A DNA stretch of 36,378 bases from Methanothrix sp. (GCA_026394565.1 JAPKYA010000084.1:1-36378); one strand, 5' to 3'. Shown: positions 1 to 7,651, counted from the first letter of the stretch. Translations and numbers: made by a program. The notes: generated from the letters alone by a model not told the origin.

Positions 1-142
1 TTTCTCAGATTTGAAGTAGAAAGACTTAGGACGAGAGCAAGTTGGTTCGAATCTAAGCGGAAAATCATTCGTGGGGCTATACGCGAATATATAAAATATC
101 CTAATTATTCATTGTCTATGACTCCAACTGCGTAAGTCCTAG

Positions 143-1603
143 CTAAGGAATCAAACCCGCTATCATGCATGCAGCAACTTCATCGTGCCAGCGATTGCCT
201 CTTGGGGAAGTGCAATTCCATGCTAAAGGATATTTTAAAATTGCCTCCCACATATTGAGCTCCTCCTGTTCATTTTCATTAATGAAGATTTGCGGGGCCA
301 TTAAATCATCAATCATAGACTGAGTAGGAATGATATCCACAGGGGTTAGGTTTATATCAATAAGTCCCAATTTTTGAGCTTTAAGAGCCTTTGGAAGTAA
401 GCCCTCGTACCCAGAAACTCCCTCAAGAGCTGCTTGTCCTCGAGTGCCCTGAAATATTGTTTGGTCATATTCCAATACTATTATTTCTTGTAGCAGCAGA
501 GCTTTATCCTCAGGGGTTAGGCTTATATCAATAAGTCCCAATTTTTGGGCAATAAGGGCTTTTGGAAGTAAGTATTCGTAATCCGCATATCCTTGAAGGG
601 CAGCTTGTCCTGCGAGACCATCAAATACCTGGTCCTTATGCCTTATTGCTACTTTTTGCAGCACCTGAGCTTTATCCTCGGGGGTGAGATTTTCTGAAAT
701 CATAGTTTCAGCAGTATGCTTTTCAGAGCTTGACTCTTTTAGTGGCGTCTTTTGATACTTGTCCCTGATGTTGATTACTATGTGCTTGTCACCCGAAAAG
801 AAAGGCCCGCCTGGATGCGCATTCCCCATTTCGTCCGCTCCCCAATCAAGATTCAGCCAGACATCTTTAGTATCCGTATCGATGTGTGTATAGATCTTAT
901 CCGTATTGAACTGCTGCTTCAGCCAGTTGATGATGCCCTCTACCTGGCCATTTGGCTCATTGAGATTTCCGAGATATACCTCGGCATAGGCATGCCCGCC
1001 TTGGGTATTATTGCGAGCCATGATGATCCTTGTCGTACCGCCGATGGACTCGATAAGTGCGGACATGAGAATGGCAAAATCATCGCAGTCGCCGCCACCT
1101 ACGCAGTTTGCCCTGTCACCGATCTTAAGCGTCTTGTTGGCGAAACCAAAGTCGTCGATGCCCCGGGGGTCGCGCACATATCCCCAGCCCTTTTTTATGC
1201 CGTCTCCATTCTTCAAATAACTGTAGATGGAAGCAATCTGATCTATGGTAAGGTCGCCCGGATATTTGAGCGCCAGGACTATGGCTTCTTCGCGAACGCG
1301 AGATTCCCCAGGCTCGACCCTGGCGTCCAGTGTCGCTTTTAATTCGCCAACCTTCTTTTCCGTCACGTTTCCCGGGGCGCTGCCGCCGCCGGTGACAGGA
1401 AATTCCAGAATCTCATTATCGGAAAGCGATGACAGGAAAGGCACGCCATTGAGATCGTCGGAGGCGGCACTTGCCTGCTCAATCTGATCCTGGGAATAGC
1501 CGGCTACACCGGAAGTGCTATCGTCAAAGACGAAAGGCACATCTGCCGCCGACCCCGGTCCCATCAGAAGGATCATGCATAGCCAGAGAACTCTTTGGAG
1601 CAT
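143..1603 (-). CDS. Secreted transglutaminase-like cysteine protein with C-terminal tandem repeats
   Basis: Residues 1-20 form a signal peptide (hydrophobic core, then GSAA before DVPF). Residues 20-95 are a module shared with the next upstream gene. Residues about 100-280 look like a transglutaminase/protease-like fold: C173 in GGGDCDDF, H204 in GGHAYAEV and D253 in LNLDWGA have the order and spacing of a Cys-His-Asp triad. From residue 306 a unit of about 56 residues beginning LTPED and ending KLGLIDI is repeated twice, and a third start (NLTPVD) leads into a unique tail. The start has a GGATGTGAG-like site upstream. It lies 22 bp after the TPR gene on the same strand, so the two are probably co-transcribed. 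The fold and export are reasonably sure; the substrate is unknown. It could act on cell-surface proteins, which is inference. Confidence 0.78.
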   Translation of the reverse strand: MLQRVLWLCMILLMGPGSAADVPFVFDDSTSGVAGYSQDQIEQASAASDDLNGVPFLSSLSDNEILEFPVTGGGSAPGNVTEKKVGELKATLDARVEPGESRVREEAIVLALKYPGDLTIDQIASIYSYLKNGDGIKKGWGYVRDPRGIDDFGFANKTLKIGDRANCVGGGDCDDFAILMSALIESIGGTTRIIMARNNTQGGHAYAEVYLGNLNEPNGQVEGIINWLKQQFNTDKIYTHIDTDTKDVWLNLDWGADEMGNAHPGGPFFSGDKHIVINIRDKYQKTPLKESSSEKHTAETMISENLTPEDKAQVLQKVAIRHKDQVFDGLAGQAALQGYADYEYLLPKALIAQKLGLIDISLTPEDKALLLQEIIVLEYDQTIFQGTRGQAALEGVSGYEGLLPKALKAQKLGLIDINLTPVDIIPTQSMIDDLMAPQIFINENEQEELNMWEAILKYPLAWNCTSPRGNRWHDEVAACMIAGLIP

Positions 1604-1625
1604 CTCACATCCATTTTTTCAAAGA

Positions 1626-2273
1626 CTATGAATCCAGCATACCGGCCCGAGCGAATGCTGCCTCAGCCTCCGTCTTCAGGATTTGCCCTTTGATGTACCA
1701 GGCATCTGCAGATCTTGGATCCAACTCAATGGCCCTGTCACAGGCCGAAATGGCTTCATCATTTCTGCCCATTGCATAAAGGGCAACAGCCTTGTTGTTC
1801 CAGGCCGCTGCAAATAGGGGGTCCAGCGCAATTGCCACATCAAAACACCTGATGGCCTCAACGCATTTGCATGTAAGCATGAGCGCGATGCCTTTGCAGT
1901 TCCAGCTTTCTGCATTTTTTGGATTCATTTGAATTGACTGGTCGAATACCTGAAGGGCTTCTTCGTATCTGCCCTGACGGAAGAGAACTTGACCTTTTTT
2001 CTGCCGGACCCTGTCATCAAACTCGTTCTTGATCTCCCCTACCGTCTTGTAGGCCCTGCTGTCCGGAAACACCAGGATATCGCTATCCTGGGGCGTAGAT
2101 ATCGCCGGCACTCCTGCCAGCTCAGGTGACGAGGCGCTGATGTTCACAAGCTGATCTGAGTCGTACCTTCCCACATCGTTCGAACTCTCGTTGAAGACAA
2201 ATGGAATATCATCCGCTGCTGCGGGCCCCAGGAGAAAGACTAAGCCAAGCCAGACAAGAAAGCGTAACCTCAT
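1626..2273 (-). CDS. Secreted TPR protein sharing an N-terminal module with the transglutaminase-like neighbour
   Basis: An exported protein of 215 residues. Residues 1-21 are a signal peptide ending PAAADD. Residues 20-90 match the N-terminal module of the downstream transglutaminase-like protein: both have IPFVF or VPFVF, a D(S/Q)DQ segment, an L(A/N)GVP segment, an ILxFP segment and VGE(I/L)K. From about residue 92 to 205 there are three to four tetratricopeptide repeats, with GRYEEALQVFDQSIQMNP and GRNDEAISACDRAIELDP as clear examples. TPRs are protein-binding scaffolds, so this may bind a partner outside the membrane. AGAGGAAT lies before the ATG. It is the first gene of a probable two-gene operon. 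The TPR assignment is firm; the role is unknown. Confidence 0.8.
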   Translation of the reverse strand: MRLRFLVWLGLVFLLGPAAADDIPFVFNESSNDVGRYDSDQLVNISASSPELAGVPAISTPQDSDILVFPDSRAYKTVGEIKNEFDDRVRQKKGQVLFRQGRYEEALQVFDQSIQMNPKNAESWNCKGIALMLTCKCVEAIRCFDVAIALDPLFAAAWNNKAVALYAMGRNDEAISACDRAIELDPRSADAWYIKGQILKTEAEAAFARAGMLDS

Positions 2274-2392
2274 CTATAATTCCTCTATTGTCATAAGTCA
2301 TTGATGTCCTTGATAAAAAGGTTTGTTATGGGAGATTCCTATATATCGAAGGATGTCTAAACTGTCCTCAATAGCCAATAGGAGGAAAAAAA

Positions 2393-3049
2393 TTGAGGAA
2401 CGAACAGCTCAAACCACTGTTGGTCCTATGCATGTTATGTTTAGGACTATTGCTAACGGGAGGAGTTATGGCCCAGGAGACATATGGAGCCTATCCGGGC
2501 GCGCCCACCCAGGTACCTACTCCAACACCTGCTGCCACCGTACAGCCAGTCAGTGCATACCCGACACAACCCACCGCAGTTACAACAACATCAACCATCC
2601 CGCAAGGAGCCACTCCAAGTACTGTAACTGCAGTATATTATACACAGGCACCACCGGTTGCACAGCAAAATGTTCTGCTGACTTATAACATCCAGACCGC
2701 TCCGCCTGCGGCCGTATATTACAGCGGCTCATATCTGCCCTGGACATCATTCTATCAGGTATTCCCGGCAAACTCTCCGGCACTCTGGATTGCATCATCT
2801 GCCGGTTGGTCATGGTATGCAACCTGTCCCATGGGCGGCTGGGTGCAGGAGCTGATGTACGTCCCTGTTACGGGAACTATGAAGATCTACGACCTCTATC
2901 CGGACGGAACCACGAAGTACTACAGCTATGGCTTTGCAACGCCCGGCTACAAATATAGATGGTTCAATGCAAACGTGCCCGGCAGGTACATAACTATGCT
3001 CACGATAGCCGATATTCCGAGCAACTATATTACAATCGATGTGGCATAG
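2393..3049 (+). CDS. Secreted Tyr/Trp-rich protein, first of a tandem paralog pair
   Basis: The start is a TTG at 2393, chosen because GGAGG at 2381-2385 sits 7 nt upstream and no ATG is well placed. Residues 1-27 are a signal peptide (ending GGVMAQ). Next comes ETYGAYPG and a Pro/Thr-rich linker to about residue 80. A conserved aromatic domain fills residues 85-218, with landmarks QQNVLL, YNIQ, FPANSPALW, SSAGWSW, GGWVQELMYVP, TGTMKIY, YPDG, SYGFATPGYKYRWF and a final NYITIDV. I do not recognise the family. The domain looks like a small beta-rich extracellular module. The next gene, 41 bp downstream, is a full-length paralog. Surface or envelope location is inferred from the signal peptide only. 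Confidence 0.8.
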   Translation: MRNEQLKPLLVLCMLCLGLLLTGGVMAQETYGAYPGAPTQVPTPTPAATVQPVSAYPTQPTAVTTTSTIPQGATPSTVTAVYYTQAPPVAQQNVLLTYNIQTAPPAAVYYSGSYLPWTSFYQVFPANSPALWIASSAGWSWYATCPMGGWVQELMYVPVTGTMKIYDLYPDGTTKYYSYGFATPGYKYRWFNANVPGRYITMLTIADIPSNYITIDVA

Positions 3050-3090
3050 CTTTGAGGCAATTTATCAAATTTGATTAGGAGGGCTACAAA

Positions 3091-3738
3091 ATGTTGTTTA
3101 ACATGCCTAAGGCATTGTTGGTCTTATGTATCTTATGCCTGGGAATTGCGTTTATGGGAACCGTTTCCGCTGATGAAGATACTTATGGGGCTTATCCAGG
3201 GAAACCCTCGACTGTTATTGGTCAGCCGACTGCGATTAGCACACCTCCATCGCAAACCGTGCCTACTGGTGCGGTCGCCGCTTATCCTGGATCGCCATCA
3301 AGCACGAGTGCAGTAATTGCAATTTCTTCGACTCAGGCTCCGCCCGCAACGCAGCAGAATGTGCTGCTATCTTACAACGTCCAGGCTTCTCCGCCAAGTG
3401 CCGTATACTATAGCAGAACCTTCATGCCCTGGGCGTCATTCAATCAGATATTCCCGGCAAATTCGCCGGCACTCTGGGTGGCGTCTTCTGCTGGATGGGC
3501 ATGGGGTGCGAGCTGTCCAGTCGGTGGCTGGATTCAGAATCTCATGTATGTCCCGTATACGGGAACCATGAAGCTCTATGAGTTCTACCCTGACGGCAGC
3601 ATAAAGCTCTACAGCTATGGTTTCGCAACACCTGGCTACAAGTACATCTGGTTCTATGCGGACACGCCTGGCAGACACATCACTCTGTTCACGATATTCG
3701 ACAAGCCCAGCAACTACATAACAATTGATGTGTTTTAG
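3091..3738 (+). CDS. Secreted Tyr/Trp-rich protein, second tandem paralog
   Basis: A 215-residue exported protein starting at an ATG with AGGAGGG 6 nt upstream. The signal peptide ends near VSADED and is followed by TYGAYPG, as in the preceding gene. A low-complexity Pro/Ser/Thr linker spans about residues 40-80. The C-terminal domain then follows the paralog almost residue for residue: QQNVLL, FPANSPALW, SSAGWAW, GGWIQNLMYVP, TGTMKLY, FATPGYKY and NYITIDV are all kept. The linkers differ far more than the domains, so the C-terminal domain is the conserved functional part. A hairpin with a T-run lies directly at its stop codon, so the pair probably forms one transcription unit. The family is unrecognised. 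Confidence 0.8.
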   Translation: MLFNMPKALLVLCILCLGIAFMGTVSADEDTYGAYPGKPSTVIGQPTAISTPPSQTVPTGAVAAYPGSPSSTSAVIAISSTQAPPATQQNVLLSYNVQASPPSAVYYSRTFMPWASFNQIFPANSPALWVASSAGWAWGASCPVGGWIQNLMYVPYTGTMKLYEFYPDGSIKLYSYGFATPGYKYIWFYADTPGRHITLFTIFDKPSNYITIDVF

Positions 3739-3802
3739 GTTTGGACTCAAACCAAATTTTTTATATCAGATTTGGCTTCTTCAGCCGATAATTGGCTGAA
3801 GA
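3738..3802 (+). terminator. Tandem hairpin terminator between convergent genes
   Basis: The first hairpin pairs 3738-3743 with 3748-3753 (GGTTTG/CAAACC, 4-nt loop) and is followed by AAA and six T residues at 3757-3762, a classic terminator for the + strand gene. A second 9-bp hairpin pairs 3778-3786 with 3794-3802. It lies between the two convergent genes and could serve either strand. Confidence 0.65.
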
Positions 3803-3842
3803 GGCCGGATTTATTGATATCCCACGGGATTTAGGCCAAAGA

Positions 3843-4319
3843 TCACCGGACGTTGGACCTGCCTTTGCTGGCCATCATGAAAGCGAAGTCGGCCCTGGTA
3901 TCGGTCTTCTTGCCGTCCGGAAGGCGGCCGTAGGTGAAGTCGCTATGCGAGTCGTCGCTCTGCTGGGATGTCTTGTCTACCTCCAAACCGGTGGCGTCAT
4001 AGAGAAAGACGGTTCCGTTGCCGGTAGTGACCCAGCTCTCCTGGCCGTCAAACGCCAAAAATCCCTTTGGCTCGATGCTGCCCGTAAGGAATATAGGCCC
4101 CTCCCAGGGTTTATCGACGATATCGATCTTCCAGCCGGTCAGATCCACGGCTGCGTCCCCGGTATTGTAAAGCTCTACCCATACTGTGCCGTTGTCGGGC
4201 GGGCTGAGCTCAAACTCATTGATGACCACGTAGCACATGCCCAGGCCGCAGACGGCTAAAAGGCCGCTGAATGCTAAGAGCACTTTTATGCCAATTCCCA
4301 ATTTTCGAATCATTTTCAT
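3843..4319 (-). CDS. Secreted lamin-tail-domain (LTD) protein, copy B
   Basis: An exported protein of 158 residues. A hydrophobic N-terminal segment (about residues 8-29) is followed at once by a lamin-tail domain. VVINEFELSPP and VWVELYN-TGD-AVDLTGWKI match the start of LTD proteins, an Ig-like beta sandwich found in nuclear lamins and in many secreted prokaryotic proteins. The C-terminal part keeps the motifs EVDKT, DFTYGR(L/H)PDG and ASKG-SN. It follows a paralog on the same strand with only a 6-bp gap. AGAGGG precedes the ATG. Possible roles are cell-surface structure or DNA/protein binding; the sequence does not decide between them. Confidence 0.82.
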   Translation of the reverse strand: MKMIRKLGIGIKVLLAFSGLLAVCGLGMCYVVINEFELSPPDNGTVWVELYNTGDAAVDLTGWKIDIVDKPWEGPIFLTGSIEPKGFLAFDGQESWVTTGNGTVFLYDATGLEVDKTSQQSDDSHSDFTYGRLPDGKKTDTRADFAFMMASKGRSNVR

Positions 4320-4325
4320 CCCTCT

Positions 4326-4793
4326 TTAGCGTATATTCGATTCTCCCTTGGTGGCAGAGCCCAGGCCCCAGTCTCCATCGGTATTTGTATCGTAGCCATC
4401 CGGATGCCTGCCGTAGGTAAAGTCGTTGTTCATGGTGTCCTGTCTATTGGCCGTCTTGTCCACGACCTCTCCGGATGCGCTGAAGAGTGTGGCGTATCCG
4501 CCATCATTATGATTCCATGAAGACTGGCCGTTGAAGACATAAAAGCCCTTGGCCGGCAGCATAGTTCCTGCGGGCACGGCGGCGAGCTTTCCTACCCAGC
4601 TTCCGTCTGTGATCTCAGCCGCCCATCCGCTGATGTCCACACTCTCGTTATCCGGATTGTAAATCTCAATCCAGTCAGCCCCGCCTTCCGGGGGATTTAG
4701 TTCCATCTCATTTATGACGACCGATGCCGCCGCGCTTATGGTTAAAACCATCAACGCTGCAGCGAAATAGAATGCTTTTAATGTTAACCTCAA
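4326..4793 (-). CDS. Secreted lamin-tail-domain (LTD) protein, copy A
   Basis: A 155-residue exported protein. I chose the TTG at 4791-4793 as start: GGAGGA (reverse complement of 4801-4806) sits 7 nt upstream, and the longer reading from a GTG at 4808 would place that ribosome site inside the gene. A signal segment (LKAFYFAAALMVLTISAAAS) leads into the lamin-tail domain with VVINEMELNPP, DWIEIYNPDN and SVDISGWAAEI. Later motifs VVDKT, DFTYGRHPDG and ATKGESNIR match the downstream paralog. It is first in a two-gene operon. The fold is confident; the function is unknown. Confidence 0.82.
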   Translation of the reverse strand: MRLTLKAFYFAAALMVLTISAAASVVINEMELNPPEGGADWIEIYNPDNESVDISGWAAEITDGSWVGKLAAVPAGTMLPAKGFYVFNGQSSWNHNDGGYATLFSASGEVVDKTANRQDTMNNDFTYGRHPDGYDTNTDGDWGLGSATKGESNIR

Positions 4794-4989
4794 ACCAATC
4801 TCCTCCACTCATGCCTTTATCTGAAATTTGTACACAGACTATTGTACAATATTGATGACATAGATTTCACGTATATTACCATATCGGATGCTTCTGGAAA
4901 ACGGCTAAATAGTTTGAGTGTTATAAACGCGAACAAATATTTAGAAGCTGCAAAGGGAGATAAAACAAACTAGCAATGAGGTGGATTGG

Positions 4990-5772
4990 ATGAAATTTAA
5001 GAAATTGGCGAATAGATCGGCGTCTCTTGGGAAGATGCTGCTTTTTTGCTGCATCACGCTTGGCCTGATGACTGCGCTTTCCACTGCAGCCGCACAGGGT
5101 AACGTACTCACCCATATAAAAATGCCCATGAACGACACTGCCGATAATAACTACGGAGAGCTTGCTTTCGCCTTACCTTCACAGATGAATGTTGAAGGTG
5201 ACATATTAAGGGTTTTAAATTACACAGGCGGAAAAGAGGTTAGTGCACCGATTTTCCTTAACGGAAGCAAAGTCACTTTGCATCTCCTCTATCCGTGCCA
5301 GGCTCCTCAAATATTACTGGAGCCGGCGGCACTGAAAACTTTGCTGGAAGCCTTAGATCCGGCAATGATGCAAGTGAACTATAGTGAGGAGTTGCTGGGA
5401 ATCAACGGTAAGCCGGCTATTTGGGGGCAGGTGGGAAGTCAGGAGTTTGTGGCCTACCAACCGACTAACCAAACCGCTGCCATTATAGTAATGGATATAG
5501 CCCTTACAGCAGCAACTAAAGTAGATTTCCTGGGCAATTTGAGCATTACCATAAATGAAGGCACCACACCCCTCACGCCCGGTTTCTGCCCAGATATTAC
5601 TGTTGCTCATGCAACGGCCACGGCCCAGAATAATGCCACACCCAATCTGGTTACCGATAATGAGGTCACTCCTGCCGAGAATCTTGCCAACCGCAGAGCG
5701 CAGATGGCCTTAGATCGGGAGGCTGCTCTGGCAAAAGTGAAGAAGTTACAGGAGGACATGAGGAAAAAATGA
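4990..5772 (+). CDS. Secreted protein of unknown function
   Basis: About 260 residues. The ATG at 4990 is preferred to an in-frame GTG at 4981, because GAGGTGG at 4978-4984 sits 5 nt before the ATG and overlaps the GTG. A Lys/Arg-rich N-terminus and hydrophobic stretch (LLFCCITLGLMTALSTAAA) make a signal peptide. The mature part has no recognised motif. It contains several N-x-S/T sequons, a PCQAPQ segment, and ends in a highly charged helix (ANRRAQMALDREAALAKVKK) that could form a short coiled coil. It is transcribed away from the LTD pair. I do not know the family. Export is likely; the function is open. Confidence 0.7.
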   Translation: MKFKKLANRSASLGKMLLFCCITLGLMTALSTAAAQGNVLTHIKMPMNDTADNNYGELAFALPSQMNVEGDILRVLNYTGGKEVSAPIFLNGSKVTLHLLYPCQAPQILLEPAALKTLLEALDPAMMQVNYSEELLGINGKPAIWGQVGSQEFVAYQPTNQTAAIIVMDIALTAATKVDFLGNLSITINEGTTPLTPGFCPDITVAHATATAQNNATPNLVTDNEVTPAENLANRRAQMALDREAALAKVKKLQEDMRKK

Positions 5773-5803
5773 AATTCTAAGGCAAAAACCTGCCAGCAGT
5801 TAA

Positions 5804-5911
5804 ACGGCGGCGCACCCGCGCAGCAAGCTGCGAGGTATTGCGTTTTAAAATAAAAACCGCATTTTCATGCAGCAGGCCGGGTCTGCCAATTCCATAGGGG
5901 GCTTTCCCGGC
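5804..5911. repeat. Intergenic hairpin repeat, copy 1 (second copy near 22.55 kb)
   Basis: 22 nt beginning ACGGCGGCGCACCC (5804-5825) recur exactly at 22552-22573. Both copies are followed by a self-complementary CGCAGC...GCTGCG segment and then an A-rich stretch containing AATAAAAA. A further 6-bp stem, GCCGGG (5876-5881) with CCCGGC (5906-5911), follows here. The 5773-6031 gap holds no gene that I can support. The sequence could be a terminator region, a small RNA or a dispersed repeat. Confidence 0.5.
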
Positions 5912-6031
5912 TAGAGCACTTTTTCAAGCGGTATTCATTCCCCCTTGATTCGTATCCCAAAACCTTTTAACCAGGATCTTCATAGTAAGCTGGTTATCGA
6001 AAAGCTCAAACATTGACAGGAGGTGTATTTG

Positions 6032-6337
6032 ATGCCATTCGAGAGCATAAGCGAGCTGCCCAAAAGCGTGCGAAATTTGCCCAGCCGCGCCAAGGCCCTT
6101 TACATGAAGGCTTATAACGGCTGCTGGGAGGATTTGGAGAGTACTGAAGACGCAGCGCGCGAGAAGGCATCTCACGAAGCTGCCTGGTCGGCCGTGAAAG
6201 AGCAGTACGAGAAGGACGACGAGACGGGTGAGTGGGTAAAAAGCGAAGAGGTCGCAGGAAGACGCTCGCGCCATGTCATAAGGCACCGCAAGAGCAGGCC
6301 CAGTGGGGCTGCCTCGCAGGCAAAGGCAAACGCATGA
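6032..6337 (+). CDS. chaB: ChaB family protein
   Basis: A 101-residue cytoplasmic protein. The ATG at 6032 is chosen because AGGAGGTG lies just upstream; an in-frame GTG at 6023 overlaps that site. The first 70 residues fit the ChaB family: ELPKSVRNLPSRAKALYMKAYN near the start, then charged helices with A(A/S)REKASHEAAWSAVKEQYEK. ChaB of E. coli is annotated as a regulator of the ChaA cation antiporter, but the family is widespread and its biochemical role is poorly known. No antiporter gene is adjacent. The C-terminal 30 residues are basic (GRRSRHVIRHRKSR) and not typical of the family, so they may bind nucleic acid; that is inference. A long hairpin follows the gene. Confidence 0.78.
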   Translation: MPFESISELPKSVRNLPSRAKALYMKAYNGCWEDLESTEDAAREKASHEAAWSAVKEQYEKDDETGEWVKSEEVAGRRSRHVIRHRKSRPSGAASQAKANA

Positions 6338-6352
6338 TGTCAACAGAGCTAT

Positions 6353-6440
6353 GCTGGTGAGGAATTGAGCCGCGAACGGACTTAAATAGGCTCCTCATCA
6401 GCGAGTCTCGTGACGTATTTTCTCTTCTTGTTCTATTCTT
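6353..6440 (+). terminator. Long hairpin plus T-rich tail after the ChaB gene
   Basis: 6353-6362 (GCTGGTGAGG) pairs with 6393-6402 (CCTCATCAGC) over 10 bp with one G-U, and an inner AGCC/GGCT stem pairs 6368-6371 with 6389-6392. A pyrimidine/T-rich stretch from 6417 follows. This fits a strong transcription terminator for the ChaB gene. Confidence 0.55.
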
Positions 6441-6460
6441 CAATTCAATTCTTGCTGCGA

Positions 6461-6485
6461 TTTATAACCATAAATTAGTTATAAA
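6461..6485 (+). promoter_or_regulatory. Perfect 8-bp dyad overlapping TATA-like boxes
   Basis: TTTATAAC (6461-6468) and GTTATAAA (6478-6485) form a perfect inverted repeat with a 9-nt spacer, just upstream of the flavodoxin/Dsr-like operon. Each arm resembles an archaeal TATA box. Placement and symmetry suggest a promoter with a built-in operator for a dimeric regulator; the regulator is unknown. Confidence 0.5.
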
Positions 6486-6516
6486 ATGCGGTCATGATTG
6501 CTAGAGAGGAGTTCGT

Positions 6517-6951
6517 ATGCCTAAGATGGCGATAATCTATGCCAGTGGTATGGGTAGGACCAAGACGATGGCAGAGGCCATTGCTAACGGTGCCATGACC
6601 ATTCCAGGCATCGAGGTGGTTATTAAAAACGCCTATGATGCCTCGCCCGATGATGTATTAGATGCCGCGGCCATAGCTCTAGGCGGCTCAACTTACAACT
6701 ACAAGCTCATTAAGGTCATGGATCCTTTCCTGAAGGAGCTTGCCAAGCTTGATCTGAAGGGAAGAGTAGGAGTGGCCTTCGGCTCGCACGGATGGAGCGG
6801 AGAGGGTGTTCCTACAATCATTGCTAGAATGAAGTCCTTCGGCATGTTGGTGATTGAGCCAGGAACCACAGCCGTTCAGGTTCCAAGCAAAGAAGACATA
6901 GAAAAATGCTTCTTGCTGGGAAGAACCATGGCCATGGGAATGGTGAACTAG
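6517..6951 (+). CDS. Flavodoxin-domain protein
   Basis: A 144-residue protein that is a stand-alone flavodoxin domain, the FMN-binding fold that carries one or two electrons. The N-terminal beta strand AIIYAS and the following GMGRTKTMAEAI occupy the phosphate-binding loop position. ALGGSTYNYK and GVAFGSHGWSGEG correspond to the two later FMN loops. GAGAGGAG precedes the ATG. Only 3 bp separate its stop from the start of the Dsr-like gene, so the two are almost certainly co-transcribed, and the flavodoxin is a natural candidate electron donor to the sirohaem/Fe-S protein. That partnership is inference. The module resembles the C-terminal domain of F420H2 oxidase (FprA) without its metallo-lactamase part. 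Confidence 0.85.
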   Translation: MPKMAIIYASGMGRTKTMAEAIANGAMTIPGIEVVIKNAYDASPDDVLDAAAIALGGSTYNYKLIKVMDPFLKELAKLDLKGRVGVAFGSHGWSGEGVPTIIARMKSFGMLVIEPGTTAVQVPSKEDIEKCFLLGRTMAMGMVN

Positions 6952-6954
6952 AAC

Positions 6955-7614
6955 ATGTCCAAAGATATTCTGGAGAAGGGCGCAATTGTGCAGAGGGACA
7001 AAGAGACCTATGCCATAGCACCACATATCGCAGGCGGCATAATAGATCCGGCAGGCCTGCGCAGGATCGCCGATGTGGCTGAGAAATACAATGCCAAGGC
7101 TCTTAAAATCACCTCGGCACAGAGAATCGCCATTGTTGGAATTGATCCCAAGGACATCGATGATGCCTGGAAGGATCTGGGAATGAAGGCAGGCGCGGCC
7201 ATTGGTCTATGTGTTCGAAGCATTAAGATCTGCCCCGGAACCACCTTCTGCAAGCGAGGTCAGCAGGATTCCGTGGGCGTAGGCTTGAAGCTGGATGAGC
7301 TGTATCACGGCATGCCGCTTCCCTGGAAGTTCAAGATTGGGGTATCCGGATGCGCAAACTCTTGCGCCGAGCCGGCCGTAAAAGATATCGGCTTGATCGG
7401 AATGTCCAAGGGATGGAGGCTTCTGGTAGGAGGAAGCAGCGGAGTCAAGCCCCGGCTGGGGATGGTGCTGGCAGAAAACCTTTCCGATGAAGAGGTTTTT
7501 TCACTCATTGATAGGATAATCAACTACTACAAGGACCACGCTAAAAAGCAGCGCCTGGGCGAGTTCATAGAGGAGATCGGCTTCGAGAAATTCAAGCATG
7601 ACATTCTCACTTAA
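6955..7614 (+). CDS. Small Dsr-like (nitrite/sulfite reductase-like) sirohaem and 4Fe-4S protein
   Basis: At 219 residues this is much shorter than assimilatory sulfite or nitrite reductases. It carries the diagnostic cofactor motif in two parts: C93-x5-C99 (KICPGTTFCKRG) and C133-x3-C137 (SGCANSCAEP), which in this family ligate a 4Fe-4S cluster coupled to sirohaem. The N-terminal ferredoxin-like half has IAPHIAGGIIDPAGLRRIAD and KITSAQRIAIVG, as in the repeat that precedes the cluster domain. Small Dsr-like proteins of this kind are known from methanogens, and their physiological substrate is generally uncertain. It is coupled to the upstream flavodoxin. A reductase using sulfite, nitrite or a related oxyanion is plausible; the substrate cannot be read from the sequence. 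Confidence 0.85.
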   Translation: MSKDILEKGAIVQRDKETYAIAPHIAGGIIDPAGLRRIADVAEKYNAKALKITSAQRIAIVGIDPKDIDDAWKDLGMKAGAAIGLCVRSIKICPGTTFCKRGQQDSVGVGLKLDELYHGMPLPWKFKIGVSGCANSCAEPAVKDIGLIGMSKGWRLLVGGSSGVKPRLGMVLAENLSDEEVFSLIDRIINYYKDHAKKQRLGEFIEEIGFEKFKHDILT

Positions 7615-7651
7615 TCAAAAATGGCCGGAGAGGCATCTTGCCTTTTCCGGC
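7614..7651 (-). terminator. Hairpin terminator for the DUF333 gene
   Basis: GCCGGA (7624-7629) pairs with TCCGGC (7646-7651), enclosing AGGCA (7631-7635) with TGCCT (7639-7643). Read on the minus strand it is followed by an ATTTTTG run, so it best terminates the minus-strand gene. The plus-strand Dsr-like gene ends just before it. Confidence 0.6.

Noticed and set aside
38-60. T-loop-like GGTTCGAATC resembling the 3' end of a tRNA
   Set aside because: The flanking stem pairs poorly (a G-G mismatch and one G-U among five) and no acceptor, D-arm or anticodon structure can be assembled.
752-1342. Long plus-strand open frame opposite the transglutaminase-like gene
   Set aside because: It is a shadow of the minus-strand gene, which has a signal peptide, a catalytic triad and sensible domain order.
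4921-5138. Two short minus-strand frames before the secreted gene at 4990
   Set aside because: They are antisense to the signal-peptide region of that gene and have no ribosome site or similarity.
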